A stretch of DNA of 64,000 nt from Stenotrophomonas rhizophila. GTDB taxonomy: Bacteria; Pseudomonadota; Gammaproteobacteria; Xanthomonadales; Xanthomonadaceae. Positions within the stretch are counted from its first letter, which is position 1; each line of letters starts with the position of its first letter. The stretch is taken from the NCBI RefSeq assembly GCF_000661955.1, contig NZ_CP007597.1, positions 3,564,051 through 3,628,050 of the forward strand. The letters run 5' to 3'. The position numbers and the translations under genes were made by a program. The notes under the pieces are model-generated. The model was not told the DNA's origin. It saw nothing but the letters and a program-made list of their open reading frames with translations, and made no database searches. Shown here piece by piece: positions 22,664-34,080 of the stretch.

Positions 22664-23275
22664 ATGAAGCTGTACAGCAAGCCCGGTGCCTGCTCCACCG
22701 CCGACCACATCGCCCTGCAGTGGACCGGCCAGCCGTTCGAGGTGGAACTGCTCGACAAGGACACGCTGAAGGCGCCTGCATTCCTGAAGATCAACCCGGC
22801 CGGTTCGGTGCCCGCGGTGGTCGATGGTGATTTCATCCTGACCCAGAACGCGGCCATCATGGGCTACATCGCCGACACCTACCCGCAGGCCGGCCTGGCC
22901 GGTGATGGCAGCGCCCAGCAGCGCGCCGAGGCCACCCGCTGGCTGTCCTTCGTCAACTCGGACCTGCACCCGGCGTTCAAGCCGCTGTTCGGCCCGGCCA
23001 ACTTCATTGAAGACGACAGCCAGTACGATGCCCTCCGCGCCACCGCGCGCAAGCGCCTGCGCGGCCTGTTCGAACGTGCCGACAAGCAGCTCGCCGACCG
23101 CCCGTGGCTGGCCGGGTTCCGCAGCTTCGCCGACCCGTACTTCTACATCACGCTGCGCTGGGCGGCTGGGGCCAAGATCGACCTGAGCGGTCTGGACAAC
23201 ATCGCGGCGTACAAGACCCGCATGGACGCCGATGCCGGCGTGCAGGCCACGCTGAAGGCCGAAGGCCTGAGCTGA
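22664..23275 (+). CDS. Glutathione S-transferase family protein
   Basis: Cytosolic GST of 203 residues. The N-terminal thioredoxin-like domain begins MKLYSKPGACSTADHIAL, with the cis-Pro region (PAGSVPAVV) and DFILTQNAAIMGYI that contact glutathione; the C-terminal domain is helical. The N-terminal Cys/Ser arrangement is that of the beta class. A GGAG site precedes the ATG by about 6 bases, and a strong terminator follows the stop. Substrate unknown. Confidence 0.92.
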   Translation: MKLYSKPGACSTADHIALQWTGQPFEVELLDKDTLKAPAFLKINPAGSVPAVVDGDFILTQNAAIMGYIADTYPQAGLAGDGSAQQRAEATRWLSFVNSDLHPAFKPLFGPANFIEDDSQYDALRATARKRLRGLFERADKQLADRPWLAGFRSFADPYFYITLRWAAGAKIDLSGLDNIAAYKTRMDADAGVQATLKAEGLS

Positions 23276-23303
23276 GTCGTTCCACGCGACATATATATAA
23301 GCG

Positions 23304-23334
23304 AAGCGCCCGGCACTGCCGGGCGCTTTTTTTT
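23304..23334 (+). terminator. Intrinsic terminator of the GST gene
   Basis: Perfect stem AGCGCCCGGCA/TGCCGGGCGCT followed by eight T, 28 bases after the GST stop codon. Confidence 0.95.
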
Positions 23335-23352
23335 GGGCGGCCCTGTCCCTCG

Positions 23353-23506
23353 GTAGAGCCACCCCATGGGTGGCTGCCCCCGAATCCGGCACCGCGCACA
23401 GCCACCCATGGGGTGGCTCTACCGAATCGGGCATCGCGCGCAGCCACCCGTGGGATGGCTCTACCGAATCCGGCACCGCGCGCAGCCACCCGTGGGGTGG
23501 CTCTAC
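23353..23506. repeat. Cluster of four GTAG-type REP palindromes
   Basis: One forward copy (23353-23376) and three reversed copies (23401-23422, 23441-23464, 23482-23506), all with stem AGCCACCC/GGGTGGCT. The spacers between the reversed copies are also related (CGAATCCGGCACCGCGCGC and variants), so these form a tandem array of about 41-base units. The last copy overlaps the end of the SUFU-domain gene and supplies its TAG stop codon. Confidence 0.88.
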
Positions 23507-24561
23507 CCGACGGTGCGCACCACGTTGCCCTGTGCGTCGCGCAGCTGGGTGGGTTCCACCCGGATCCGCAGGCGGCCACCGGGCAGCGGGTAAACGCCGC
23601 GCTGGGCGTGCAGATGGTCCAGCAGCGCACGCAGGGTGGCCGGGCTGAGCACGCAGCGCGCGCTGTCCGGCGCGATCTCCAGCTGGTCAGCCTCACCGGG
23701 CTCGAAGCGCCAGCTGCGCTGTGCGTTGAGCAGGGTCAGCGCGTGGCCGTGGTCCAGCCGCAGCGGCAGCAGCTCCAGCACCCCCGGCACCTGGCCGGCG
23801 CCCAGCACCAGCTCCACGCTGTCGCCCTCGGCCGCCCAGTCCAGTGTTTCCAGGAACAACAGGCCGGTGGTGGAGCCGTCGCGGGCACTGCCCGCCTCCA
23901 CCTGCGCGGCCAGGGCCGGATCGGCCAGCAGCGAACCGCGCTGCAGGTCGGTGATCCACAGCGGCATGGCCGGCAGCAGCGCATCCAGCACGCCCTGGGT
24001 GGACCAGCGCCGCACCGCCGCCATTTCGTCATCGGCCAGCCCGACGATCTGCAGGAAACGCACGCGGCCGTTGGGGGTGTCGCGCGGCGGCAGCTGCGGA
24101 TCCTCCACCAGCGCCAGGTGGCGCAGCACCGTGTCGGTGTCCAGCGCGATCGGACCGTTGGCGTCCAGGTGGTGTCCGGCCTCGAACACATTGCCGCTGC
24201 TGAAGACATAGCGCGCCAGGTTCTGCAGCAGGTTCATCGGCCACACCGGCGGCGCGTCGTCAGCCCCCTGCCCCGGCGCGGCGGCCAGGCGGAAGGTCAG
24301 CTCGAAACCGTAGCCGCTGTCGGCCGCATCGTCACTCTGCTTGTCGTACAGCTCGGAGAAGCCATAGGTGACGTAATGCCAGTGCGGGCGGGGCGATTCG
24401 GCCCAGTAAACGCTGATCCCGTCCAGCGGGTCGTTGCCGCCCAGAGTGTGAGGCAACGCCGTACCGAAGTGCCGGGGTTCCTGCCCCGGGTACAGCGCAA
24501 CCAAGGCCGCGTTGATGGCATCCCAACCGGGGGTGCCGTGGTCATCGTGCGTGAGGTCCAT
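23503..24561 (-). CDS. Suppressor of fused (SUFU) domain protein
   Basis: Protein of 352 residues with an N-terminal SUFU-like domain (about 5-190; GWDAINAALVALYPGQEP, PHWHYVTYGFSELY, GYGFELTFRL), a family widespread in bacteria and often tied to toxin-immunity loci, though its biochemical role is unclear. The C-terminal about 130 residues are less typical. ATG 24561 gives the canonical N-terminus; the frame continues upstream without sense. The stop codon TAG lies in a REP palindrome. The hypothetical gene at 24639 is 77 bases upstream on the same strand. No toxin gene is visible. Confidence 0.85.
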   Translation of the reverse strand: MDLTHDDHGTPGWDAINAALVALYPGQEPRHFGTALPHTLGGNDPLDGISVYWAESPRPHWHYVTYGFSELYDKQSDDAADSGYGFELTFRLAAAPGQGADDAPPVWPMNLLQNLARYVFSSGNVFEAGHHLDANGPIALDTDTVLRHLALVEDPQLPPRDTPNGRVRFLQIVGLADDEMAAVRRWSTQGVLDALLPAMPLWITDLQRGSLLADPALAAQVEAGSARDGSTTGLLFLETLDWAAEGDSVELVLGAGQVPGVLELLPLRLDHGHALTLLNAQRSWRFEPGEADQLEIAPDSARCVLSPATLRALLDHLHAQRGVYPLPGGRLRIRVEPTQLRDAQGNVVRTVG

Positions 24562-24638
24562 CGCGGTGCTCCTGCAGGTGTAGCCGGGCAAGGTAACGCC
24601 CCCGCGCGGCAACGACCACCCTTGCAGGCGCCGGCGAT

Positions 24639-25163
24639 TCAGCCAGGCACGGGTTCGGCGCTGGCATCGGGCTGCAGCTGCGGCGGTGCGTCGAGCAGCG
24701 CATGGGTGTCGCTCAACCAGCGGCTGGCCAACGCCGGGCTCTTGGCCTTGGCGACGGCGGCGGCCATGTCCGGCCACAGCTTTTCCAGCCCTGCCGCATT
24801 GGTGCAGCGCTCGATCTTGAGCTGCATGAAGTAGCCCTTGAGGCCCAGATGGCGGCGCACCGATTCGCTCATCCAGTCGTACAGGCGCTTGTACAGATCC
24901 GGGTCCTGCTCGCGCCCGGCGGTGAGCGCACGCGCGGCGGGCGGCGCGACGGCACCGCCGACCACGTCGATCAGACCCATCTCTGCCAACTGGGCCAGCG
25001 CGTCGTCCGGCGCGCGCAGGCCCGGCAACAAGGCGGTCAACGCATCGTCATCGCGCTGACCATCCACCATCAGCAGAATGGAGCGCAACGCCGGCGGCAG
25101 CCGACGTGCACGGTCTTCGATTTCCTGGCGGCCGGCGGCCGTCTTGCCATGGATGTAGGCCAT
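24639..25163 (-). CDS. Hypothetical protein with winged-helix-like N-terminus
   Basis: Protein of 174 residues that I do not recognise. The first about 65 residues (HGKTAAGRQEIEDRARRL ... MVDGQRDDDALTALL ... LAEMGLI) resemble a small helical domain found at the N-terminus of various bacterial proteins, possibly winged-helix. The middle contains a helix-rich segment (DLYKRLYDWMSESVRRHLG), and the tail is Pro/Ala-rich. No signal peptide or membrane helix. It may be co-transcribed with the SUFU-domain gene downstream. Confidence 0.7.
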   Translation of the reverse strand: MAYIHGKTAAGRQEIEDRARRLPPALRSILLMVDGQRDDDALTALLPGLRAPDDALAQLAEMGLIDVVGGAVAPPAARALTAGREQDPDLYKRLYDWMSESVRRHLGLKGYFMQLKIERCTNAAGLEKLWPDMAAAVAKAKSPALASRWLSDTHALLDAPPQLQPDASAEPVPG

Positions 25164-25382
25164 GTACTTCCCCCTGTTGCGTGCTGCATTGCCACGCCCG
25201 TCCTCCGGCCGTTGGCCGGTGCACGTGCGCCCCCTTGCGACCGTTCCAGGCGGATCTCCACGCCGGCGCCCCCGCGCGCCGTGTCCCCAGCGCGCGACGC
25301 CCGGCCCTGGGGCCTGCAGCGGTCACTACCGGAGCTTACCTGACGCTGGCCGACACCGATAATGCGTTGCAGCACGCGCCGG

Positions 25383-25592
25383 TCAGGGGTTCGCGCGGAA
25401 CTGCAGGTACCTGCGGATGGCTCGGATGACCACCAGCAGCAGGACCGGCACCACGATCACCTGGAGGATGTTCAGCGGCCGGGAGTGCCACCAGGCCGCG
25501 GCGATCAGATAGATCGCATAGCCCAGCAGGCAGCACCAGCCGATCGCCGTTACCAGCGCTTTGCTTGCCCGCATCCTGTGGTCGATAGCCAT
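25383..25592 (-). CDS. Small two-helix membrane protein
   Basis: Predicted 69-residue protein with two hydrophobic helices (about 13-35 and 41-58) and a basic C-terminal end. The start at 25592 (MAIDHRM) is preferred over 25616. No family recognised. It lies 87 bases downstream of prpE on the same strand and could be part of its transcript. Confidence 0.6.
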   Translation of the reverse strand: MAIDHRMRASKALVTAIGWCCLLGYAIYLIAAAWWHSRPLNILQVIVVPVLLLVVIRAIRRYLQFRANP

Positions 25593-25679
25593 GCCGTGCT
25601 CCCTGGAGACCCGCACCCGACGCGGGCCCTTCCGGCGCCGCGCCTGCGCGTTTGTACCCTGCGAAACGGACGGCGAGCG

Positions 25680-27557
25680 TCAGTGCCCCAGCGCGCGCCG
25701 GATCTCGTCCAGTGCCCCCGGATCATCCAGCGTGGACAGATCACCCGGATCGCGCTCTTCGGCCAGCGCCTGCAGCGAGCGCCGCAGCAGCTTGCCCGAC
25801 CGGGTCTTGGGCAGCGCATTGACGATATGGATGTGTGCCGGCCGCGCCAGTGCACCGAGCGAGTTGGTGACCCGCTGCATCATCTCGGTGATCACCGTGC
25901 TGCCATCGCCGTCCACTGCCTGGCGCAGGGTGACGAACACCAGCGGCACCTGGCCCTTGAGCTCGTCCTTGCCCCCGATCACCGCCGCCTCGGCCACCAG
26001 CGGGTGGCCGGAGATGCACTCTTCGATCTCGCGCGTGCCCAGCCGGTGCCCGGCCACGTTGATCACATCGTCGGTGCGGCCGAGGATGAAGGTGTAGCCG
26101 TCCGCGTCGCGGATCGCCCAGTCCAGCGAGCTGTACAGCAGCTCCTTGAAGTGGCTGAAATAGCTCTGCAGGAACCGGTCGTCGTCCTTCCATACCGTGC
26201 TCATGCAGCCCGGCGGCAACGGCGGGGTCATCACCAGCACGCCCTTCTGCCCGGGCGCCACTTCATCGCCGGTGTTCTCGTCGATGACCTTCATCTTGTA
26301 GCCGAGGTTGGGGAACCCGGGCGAGCCGAACCGCACCGGCTTCATGTCCACCCCGGGCAGCAACGTCAGCGCCGGCCAGCCGGTTTCGGTCTGCCAGTAG
26401 TTGTCGATGATCGGCTTGCCCAGCGCGTCGTTGATCCAGTGCGCGGTGGGTTCGTCAAGCGGCTCGCCGGCCAGGAACACGTACTTGAGCGCATCCAGGT
26501 CGTGGCGCGTGATGAAGTCGGTGTCGTGCTTCTTCAGCACGCGGATGGCGGTGGGCGACGAGAACAGCGTGCGCACGTTGTACTGCTCGCACAACGCCCA
26601 CCAGATCCCCGGGTCCGGGTTGGTTGGCAGGCCTTCGTACAGCAGCGAGGTGCAGCCGCCGATCAGCGGGCCGTACACGTTGTAGGAATGGCCCACCGCC
26701 CAGCCCACGTCGGAGGTGGAGAACATCACCTGGCCCGGCTTGCAGTCGAACACGGTCTGCATCGACTGCGCCATCGCCACCGCGTAGCCGCCCACGTCGC
26801 GTTGCACGCCCTTGGGCTTGCCGGTGGTGCCGGAGGTATACAGCAGGTAGCTGGGCTCGCTGGCTTCCAGCCACACCACCGGCACGTCCTGGTCGCCCAC
26901 CTCGGCGCGCAGCGTGGCGTAGTCGACATCGCGACCGGCCACCTTCGGTTCGGCCGGGTCCAGCCCGCGCGAGACGATCAGCACGTGCGGCGGCGGCGAG
27001 GTGGCTTCGGCACATGCCGCATCGACCATCGCCTTGTACGGAATCACCTTGCCACCGCGTTTGCCGGCATCGGCAGCGATCAGCAGCTTGGGTTCGGCAT
27101 CGTCGATGCGCAGCGCCAGGTTATGCGCGGCAAAGCCGCCGAACACCACCGAGTGGATCGCCCCGATGCGCGCGCACGCCAGCATCGCAAACACCGCCTC
27201 GGCCATGTTGGGCATGTAGATCACCACACGGTCGCCACGCTGCACGTCCAGGCGCTGCAGCACCGCTGCGAAGGCATTCACTTCGCGGTACAGCTGCCGG
27301 TAGGTGATCTCGCGGGTGACGTTGGTTTCGGTGGAAATGGCCACCAGTGCCAGCTGGTCCGGGCGATCGACCAGGTGGCGGTCCACGGCGTTGTAGCAGA
27401 GGTTGGTTTCCCCGCCGACGAACCAGCGCCGGAAGGGCGGGTTGCTGTAATCGAGGATCTGCTCCGGCGCTTTATGCCAGTAGATGCGCTGCGCCTCTTC
27501 GGCCCAGAACGCTTCGGGTTCATCCACCGAACGCCGGTACATCTCTTCGTAACGCAT
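25680..27557 (-). CDS. prpE: Propionyl-CoA synthetase (PrpE-like)
   Basis: Acyl-adenylate-forming enzyme of 625 residues (E. coli PrpE 628) activating propionate to propionyl-CoA, using ATP. Seen: the AMP-binding loop YTSGTTGKPKG, DNYWQTETGWP, and the catalytic lysine near the C-terminus in PKTRSGKLLRR. The match to E. coli PrpE runs from the first residues (YRRSVDEPEAFWAEEA) to the end, and favours PrpE over acetyl-CoA synthetase. The start at 27557 is supported by that alignment. No prpB, prpC or prpD genes are nearby, so the methylcitrate pathway must be encoded elsewhere if present. Confidence 0.93.
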   Translation of the reverse strand: MRYEEMYRRSVDEPEAFWAEEAQRIYWHKAPEQILDYSNPPFRRWFVGGETNLCYNAVDRHLVDRPDQLALVAISTETNVTREITYRQLYREVNAFAAVLQRLDVQRGDRVVIYMPNMAEAVFAMLACARIGAIHSVVFGGFAAHNLALRIDDAEPKLLIAADAGKRGGKVIPYKAMVDAACAEATSPPPHVLIVSRGLDPAEPKVAGRDVDYATLRAEVGDQDVPVVWLEASEPSYLLYTSGTTGKPKGVQRDVGGYAVAMAQSMQTVFDCKPGQVMFSTSDVGWAVGHSYNVYGPLIGGCTSLLYEGLPTNPDPGIWWALCEQYNVRTLFSSPTAIRVLKKHDTDFITRHDLDALKYVFLAGEPLDEPTAHWINDALGKPIIDNYWQTETGWPALTLLPGVDMKPVRFGSPGFPNLGYKMKVIDENTGDEVAPGQKGVLVMTPPLPPGCMSTVWKDDDRFLQSYFSHFKELLYSSLDWAIRDADGYTFILGRTDDVINVAGHRLGTREIEECISGHPLVAEAAVIGGKDELKGQVPLVFVTLRQAVDGDGSTVITEMMQRVTNSLGALARPAHIHIVNALPKTRSGKLLRRSLQALAEERDPGDLSTLDDPGALDEIRRALGH

Positions 27558-27639
27558 GACAGCCCTCCCAGACAGAATCATGGGATCGAGCATAGTCCGA
27601 TGGCGGCGAACGAACCGCCCGACCTTGGTCGTACACCGG

Positions 27640-27850
27640 GCCGGCCAGCGGCCGGCATTACCGGGGATCGTCGAGAGCCGGCCAGCGGCCGGCACTACCG
27701 GGATTGTCGAGAGCCGGCCAGCGGCCGGCATTACCGGGGATCGTCGAGAGCCGGCCAGCGGCCGGCATTACCGGGGATTGTCGAGAGCCAGCCAGCGGCC
27801 GGCATTACCGGGGATTGTCGAGAGCCGGCCAGCGGCCGGCATTACCGGGG
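27640..27850. repeat. Tandem array of six REP palindromes, about 37-base units
   Basis: Six units of stem GCCGGCCAGCGGCCGGC followed by ATTACCGGGGATCGTCGAGA (or variants with ATTG for ATCG). The units are in the same orientation and nearly identical; one has GCCAGCC in place of GCCGGCC and one a shorter spacer. The usual CTAC end of the palindrome reads TTAC in most units. The array lies between the prpE start and the mdh terminator and fills much of the 387-base gap. Confidence 0.9.
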
Positions 27851-27870
27851 CGGCGGTTGGCGTTTCCCAC

Positions 27871-27901
27871 AAAAAAACGCCGGGCAATGCCCGGCGTTTT
27901 T
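27871..27901 (-). terminator. Intrinsic terminator of mdh
   Basis: Stem AACGCCGGGCA/TGCCCGGCGTT followed on the minus strand by seven T, 43 bases after the mdh stop. A run of five A on the other side makes it partly bidirectional. Confidence 0.93.
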
Positions 27902-27944
27902 CAACAGCGTACCGGCACAGGGCCGGCAGGTCGCCGCCGGTCGA

Positions 27945-28978
<1,034 letters not shown>

Positions 28979-29043
28979 AAGTAGCTGTGTGGGAGATGGC
29001 CGCGCGGGCGGGGGCATGCCTGGCGGGGCGGCCGAAACGTAGA

Positions 29044-29069
29044 AACGGCCCCCTTCGCAGGGGGCCGTT
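29044..29069 (-). terminator. Terminator-like hairpin after the cyclophilin gene
   Basis: Perfect stem AACGGCCCCC/GGGGGCCGTT with a six-base loop, 12 bases after the stop codon. The T tract after it on the minus strand is weak (TTCTACGTTT), so efficiency is uncertain. Confidence 0.75.
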
Positions 29070-29080
29070 CAAGGGGTGGA

Positions 29081-29572
29081 TCAGGCCGGGATGAGCTTGT
29101 TCCACTCGGCCACGCGCTCGGCCTGGGCGGCCAGCACGGCGTCGGTGTCGCCTTCCAGGGTGATCGAATGGATCACGTCGCCCTGCTTGACCGAGTCCAC
29201 GATGGCCTGACCGTCCAGGACCTGGCCGAACACGGTGTGCTTGCCGTCCAGCCAATCGGTCTTGATGTGGGTGATGAAGAACTGGCTGCCGTTGGTGTTC
29301 GGACCGGCGTTGGCCATGGACAGCGAGCCGACCTGATGGCGCACGCCGTTCTTCTCGTCTTCGAACTTGTAGCCCGGACCGCCGGTGCCCTGACCCTTCG
29401 GGCAGCCGCCCTGGATCATGAAGTCCGGGATCACGCGGTGGAAGACCAGACCGTCATAGAAGCCGCGCTTGACCAGGTTGACGAAGTTGGCAACCGTCAG
29501 CGGGGCCTTGTCGGCGAACAGCTCGACCTTGATCGGGCCCTGGGTGGTGTCGAAAGTGGCGATGAGGGACAT
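29081..29572 (-). CDS. Peptidylprolyl isomerase, cyclophilin type
   Basis: Cytoplasmic cyclophilin of 163 residues that speeds cis-trans isomerisation of Xaa-Pro bonds. Active-site motifs are present: [13 protein letters not shown] (Arg, Phe, Met, Gln), [16 protein letters not shown] and GKHTVFGQV. No signal peptide, so it is closer to PpiB than to periplasmic PpiA. The start at 29572 gives the family N-terminus (MSLIATFDT). Confidence 0.93.
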   Translation of the reverse strand: MSLIATFDTTQGPIKVELFADKAPLTVANFVNLVKRGFYDGLVFHRVIPDFMIQGGCPKGQGTGGPGYKFEDEKNGVRHQVGSLSMANAGPNTNGSQFFITHIKTDWLDGKHTVFGQVLDGQAIVDSVKQGDVIHSITLEGDTDAVLAAQAERVAEWNKLIPA

Positions 29573-29725
29573 GCAAATCCTTGGGGTACGGGGGTTTGTC
29601 GTTAGCCTCATAGGATACACCGCGCCCCCTGACCAACGGGCGCCTGTTGGACAAACGCGTCGCCACGCGCCCAGGCACCTCCGCGCCGGCACGGAAACGC
29701 TTTGCTGAATGCCTCAGGGACGGCG

Positions 29726-29748
29726 GTAGTGCCGGCCGCTGGCCGGCA
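29726..29748. repeat. GTAG-type REP palindrome
   Basis: Palindrome with stem TGCCGGCC/GGCCGGCA beginning with GTAG, in the 340-base divergent gap between the cyclophilin gene and typA. Confidence 0.8.
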
Positions 29749-29860
29749 GCCAGGCAAAACCTGCTGGAGATCATGGGTTTGCGAGCCCGTTGCCGACACT
29801 ACCTGAATGGGGATGCGGCACAACCTGAAACGCACTTTTCGCGATTGGTCATGTTGGCCG

Positions 29861-29866
29861 TATAAT
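29861..29866 (+). promoter_or_regulatory. -10 element of the typA promoter
   Basis: Exact TATAAT 52 bases before the typA ATG. The best upstream partner is TTTTCG at 29836, with a long 19-base spacer. Apart from this and the REP copy, nothing else is seen in the 29573-29912 gap. Confidence 0.6.
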
Positions 29867-29912
29867 GTTGGACTTCTTTTTCCAAATCCGGCGCCGACTG
29901 GCCCCCTTTCGC

Positions 29913-31760
<1,848 letters not shown>

Positions 31761-31774
31761 TCGGACCCATTGTC

Positions 31775-32260
31775 GTGATCGACAAGCCCTACAACCCGGA
31801 TCCTCACAAGCATCCGGGGTTGCACCTGATCGCCTTGCTGGAAGCCAGCAAGGCGGTCCTGGCGCTGTTGGCGGCAACCGGGCTGGAAATGCTCGGGCCG
31901 CAGCCACTGCGTGAGGCGGTCAATGCCCTGATCCGGCGTTTCAGTCTGGACCCGGATCACGGCACCCTGCCCTCGCTGCTCAACATGATCAATCCCGATG
32001 CGGTGCACCTGGCCGCGGTGGCCATGCTGGCCTACGGGGTGCTGCATCTCTTCGAGGCCTGGGGCCTCTGGCGCGCCAAGGCCTGGGCCTCCTGGCTGGG
32101 CTGCGTCACTGCCGGCATCTACCTGCCGTTCGATATCTACGCCATCATCCGCCACCCTGGCTGGGCCTCGTGGTCGGTGCTGGTGATCAACCTGATCGTG
32201 GTCGGCGTACTCGCCCGCGATATCCGCAAGCGTCATCCCACGCCGACCGCCCCGCACTGA
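31775..32260 (+). CDS. DUF2127 family membrane protein
   Basis: Membrane protein of 161 residues with the DUF2127 pattern: HLIALLEASKAVLALLA at the start and four helices overall, including AYGVLHLFEAWGLW and GIYLPFDIYAI. Starts with GTG at 31775, 14 bases after the typA stop, so it is probably translated from the typA transcript. Function unknown. Confidence 0.85.
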   Translation: MIDKPYNPDPHKHPGLHLIALLEASKAVLALLAATGLEMLGPQPLREAVNALIRRFSLDPDHGTLPSLLNMINPDAVHLAAVAMLAYGVLHLFEAWGLWRAKAWASWLGCVTAGIYLPFDIYAIIRHPGWASWSVLVINLIVVGVLARDIRKRHPTPTAPH

Positions 32261-32316
32261 GTTGCAAAGCGTGGCACCGGCTGGTTAGCCTGAGCGCCGG
32301 TTCCCGGGACACCCTG

Positions 32317-33942
32317 ATGCGTCTGCCGCTGACATCGATGGTGATGATCGTGTCGCTGTGCGGCTGCGCGCCTGCGCCTGCGCCGGTTCACGCCAGCGAA
32401 GCCAACGCCGCCCCTGCCGTGCCGACCCCCGATACCCCCTTCGCCTACGCCGAGACCGACATCGTCGACCTGCAGGCGCAGATGACCGCCGGTGCCCTGG
32501 ACAGCGTCACCCTGACCCGCGCCTACCTGGAACGGATCGCGCGCATTGATCGCGCCGGCCCGCGCCTGAACGCGGTGATCGAGCTCAATCCCGACGCCCT
32601 CAAGGACGCCGCCGCCCTGGATGCCGAACGCCGGCACGGGCAGCTGCGCGGTCCGCTGCACGGCATCCCCGTGCTGCTCAAGGACAACATCGGCGCACGC
32701 CCGATGAGCAACAGCGCCGGCTCGCTGGCACTGGCGAAATTCCGCCCCGACGACGCCTTCCTGGTCACCCGCCTGCGCGCGGCCGGCGCGGTGGTGCTGG
32801 GCAAGACCAACCTGAGCGAATGGGCCAATTTCCGCTCCAGCCAGTCGATCTCCGGCTGGAGCGCACGTGGCGGCCAGACCCGCAACCCCTACCGGCTCAG
32901 CCACACCCCCTGCGGCTCCAGCAGCGGCAGCGCGGTGGCGGTGTCGGCCAACCTGGCTGCGGCAGCGGTGGGCACCGAAACCGACGGCAGCATCGTCTGC
33001 CCGGCGGCGATCAACGGCGTGGTCGGCCTCAAGCCCACCGTCGGGCTGATCAGCCGCGAAGGCATCATCCCGATCTCCTTCAGCCAGGACACCGCCGGGC
33101 CGATGACGCGCAGCGTCGCCGATGCCGCCGCCCTGCTGACCGCCATGGCCGGCCGCGACGACGCCGACCCGGCAACCGCGACCATGCCCGGGCGCGCGGT
33201 GTACGACTACACCGCGCGATTGAACGCCGACAGCCTGCGCGGCGCGCGCATCGGGGTGCTGCAGGGTCCGCTGGACCAGCTGCCGGGTATCGCCCCGGCG
33301 CTGCAGCACGCGATCGGCGTGCTGCGCGAGGCCGGCGCCGTGGTGGTGCCGGTACAACTGCCGACCCAGGGCCAGTGGCAGGATGCCGAGCGCATCGTGC
33401 TGCTGCATGAGTTCAAGGCCGGCCTGCAGCGCTACCTCACCCGCTACAACGCACCGGTGCGCAGCCTGGACCAGGTGATCGCCTGGAACCGCGAGCACGC
33501 CGACAAGGAGCTGCTGCCGTTCGGCCAGGACCTGATGGACGAGGCGGCCGCGGTGGGCGGGCTCGGCGATGCGACCTACATCGCTGCGCGCAGCCAGGCA
33601 CGACGCCTGGCCGGACCGGAGGGCATCGACGCGGCCCTGCGCGCGCAACAGCTGGATGCACTGATCGCACCGACCACCGGTGTCGCCTGGCCGATCCGCG
33701 CCGGCGCGGGCGATGATTTCCCCGGCGAGAGCTACAGCGCCGCCGCCGTGGCCGGCTACCCGAGCCTGAGCGTGCCGATGGCGCACGTGGACGGCCTGCC
33801 GCTGGGCCTGTTGTTCATGGGCACGGCCTGGAGCGAACCACGCCTGATCGAGCTGGCCTACGCCTACGAGCAGCGCACCCGCGCCCGGCGCCCACCGCGG
33901 TTCCGGACCAACAGCCTGCTGCCGCATATCAGCCCGCCCTGA
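32317..33942 (+). CDS. Amidase signature family protein, putative lipoprotein
   Basis: Enzyme of 541 residues of the amidase signature family, hydrolysing amides via a Ser-cisSer-Lys triad. Seen: Lys in VLLKDNI, the Gly/Ser-rich signature [17 protein letters not shown], and the nucleophilic Ser in [10 protein letters not shown]. The N-terminus ends in LCGCA, a lipobox-like sequence, so the protein is probably exported and lipid-anchored. Most similar in layout to periplasmic amidases of the GatA/peptide amidase type; peptide amidase of S. maltophilia is a characterised relative of this kind. Substrate not certain. Confidence 0.9.
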   Translation: MRLPLTSMVMIVSLCGCAPAPAPVHASEANAAPAVPTPDTPFAYAETDIVDLQAQMTAGALDSVTLTRAYLERIARIDRAGPRLNAVIELNPDALKDAAALDAERRHGQLRGPLHGIPVLLKDNIGARPMSNSAGSLALAKFRPDDAFLVTRLRAAGAVVLGKTNLSEWANFRSSQSISGWSARGGQTRNPYRLSHTPCGSSSGSAVAVSANLAAAAVGTETDGSIVCPAAINGVVGLKPTVGLISREGIIPISFSQDTAGPMTRSVADAAALLTAMAGRDDADPATATMPGRAVYDYTARLNADSLRGARIGVLQGPLDQLPGIAPALQHAIGVLREAGAVVVPVQLPTQGQWQDAERIVLLHEFKAGLQRYLTRYNAPVRSLDQVIAWNREHADKELLPFGQDLMDEAAAVGGLGDATYIAARSQARRLAGPEGIDAALRAQQLDALIAPTTGVAWPIRAGAGDDFPGESYSAAAVAGYPSLSVPMAHVDGLPLGLLFMGTAWSEPRLIELAYAYEQRTRARRPPRFRTNSLLPHISPP

Positions 33943-33948
33943 GGGGGC

Positions 33949-34054
33949 GTACCGACCAACGGTCGGTACCTACCGGGCTTCGGCACGTTCGCGCCACCGA
34001 TCCATCACCCGTTCGCCGGGCCACACCCCGGTAGCGCCTGACCGTTGGTCGGGC
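33949..34054. repeat. Two GTAG-type REP palindromes
   Basis: 33949-33972 (stem GTACCGACC, reversed, ending CTAC) and 34031-34054 (stem CCTGACC-type, forward, beginning GTAG). They lie between the convergent amidase and MscS genes. Confidence 0.75.
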
Positions 34055-34080
34055 GACGACGCACCGTCCAACCACGCCCG

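Noticed and set aside
25195..25230. REP copy near CTCCGGCCGTTGGCCGGTGC
   Set aside because: The stem is short and there is no GTAG or CTAC end, so it cannot be told from chance in GC-rich sequence.
27640..27850. CRISPR-like palindromic repeats with spacers
   Set aside because: The supposed spacers are all the same sequence; the units are REP palindromes in tandem.
31775..32260. YczE-like or transporter function for the DUF2127 gene
   Set aside because: Too small and lacking transporter motifs; only the DUF2127 pattern can be supported.
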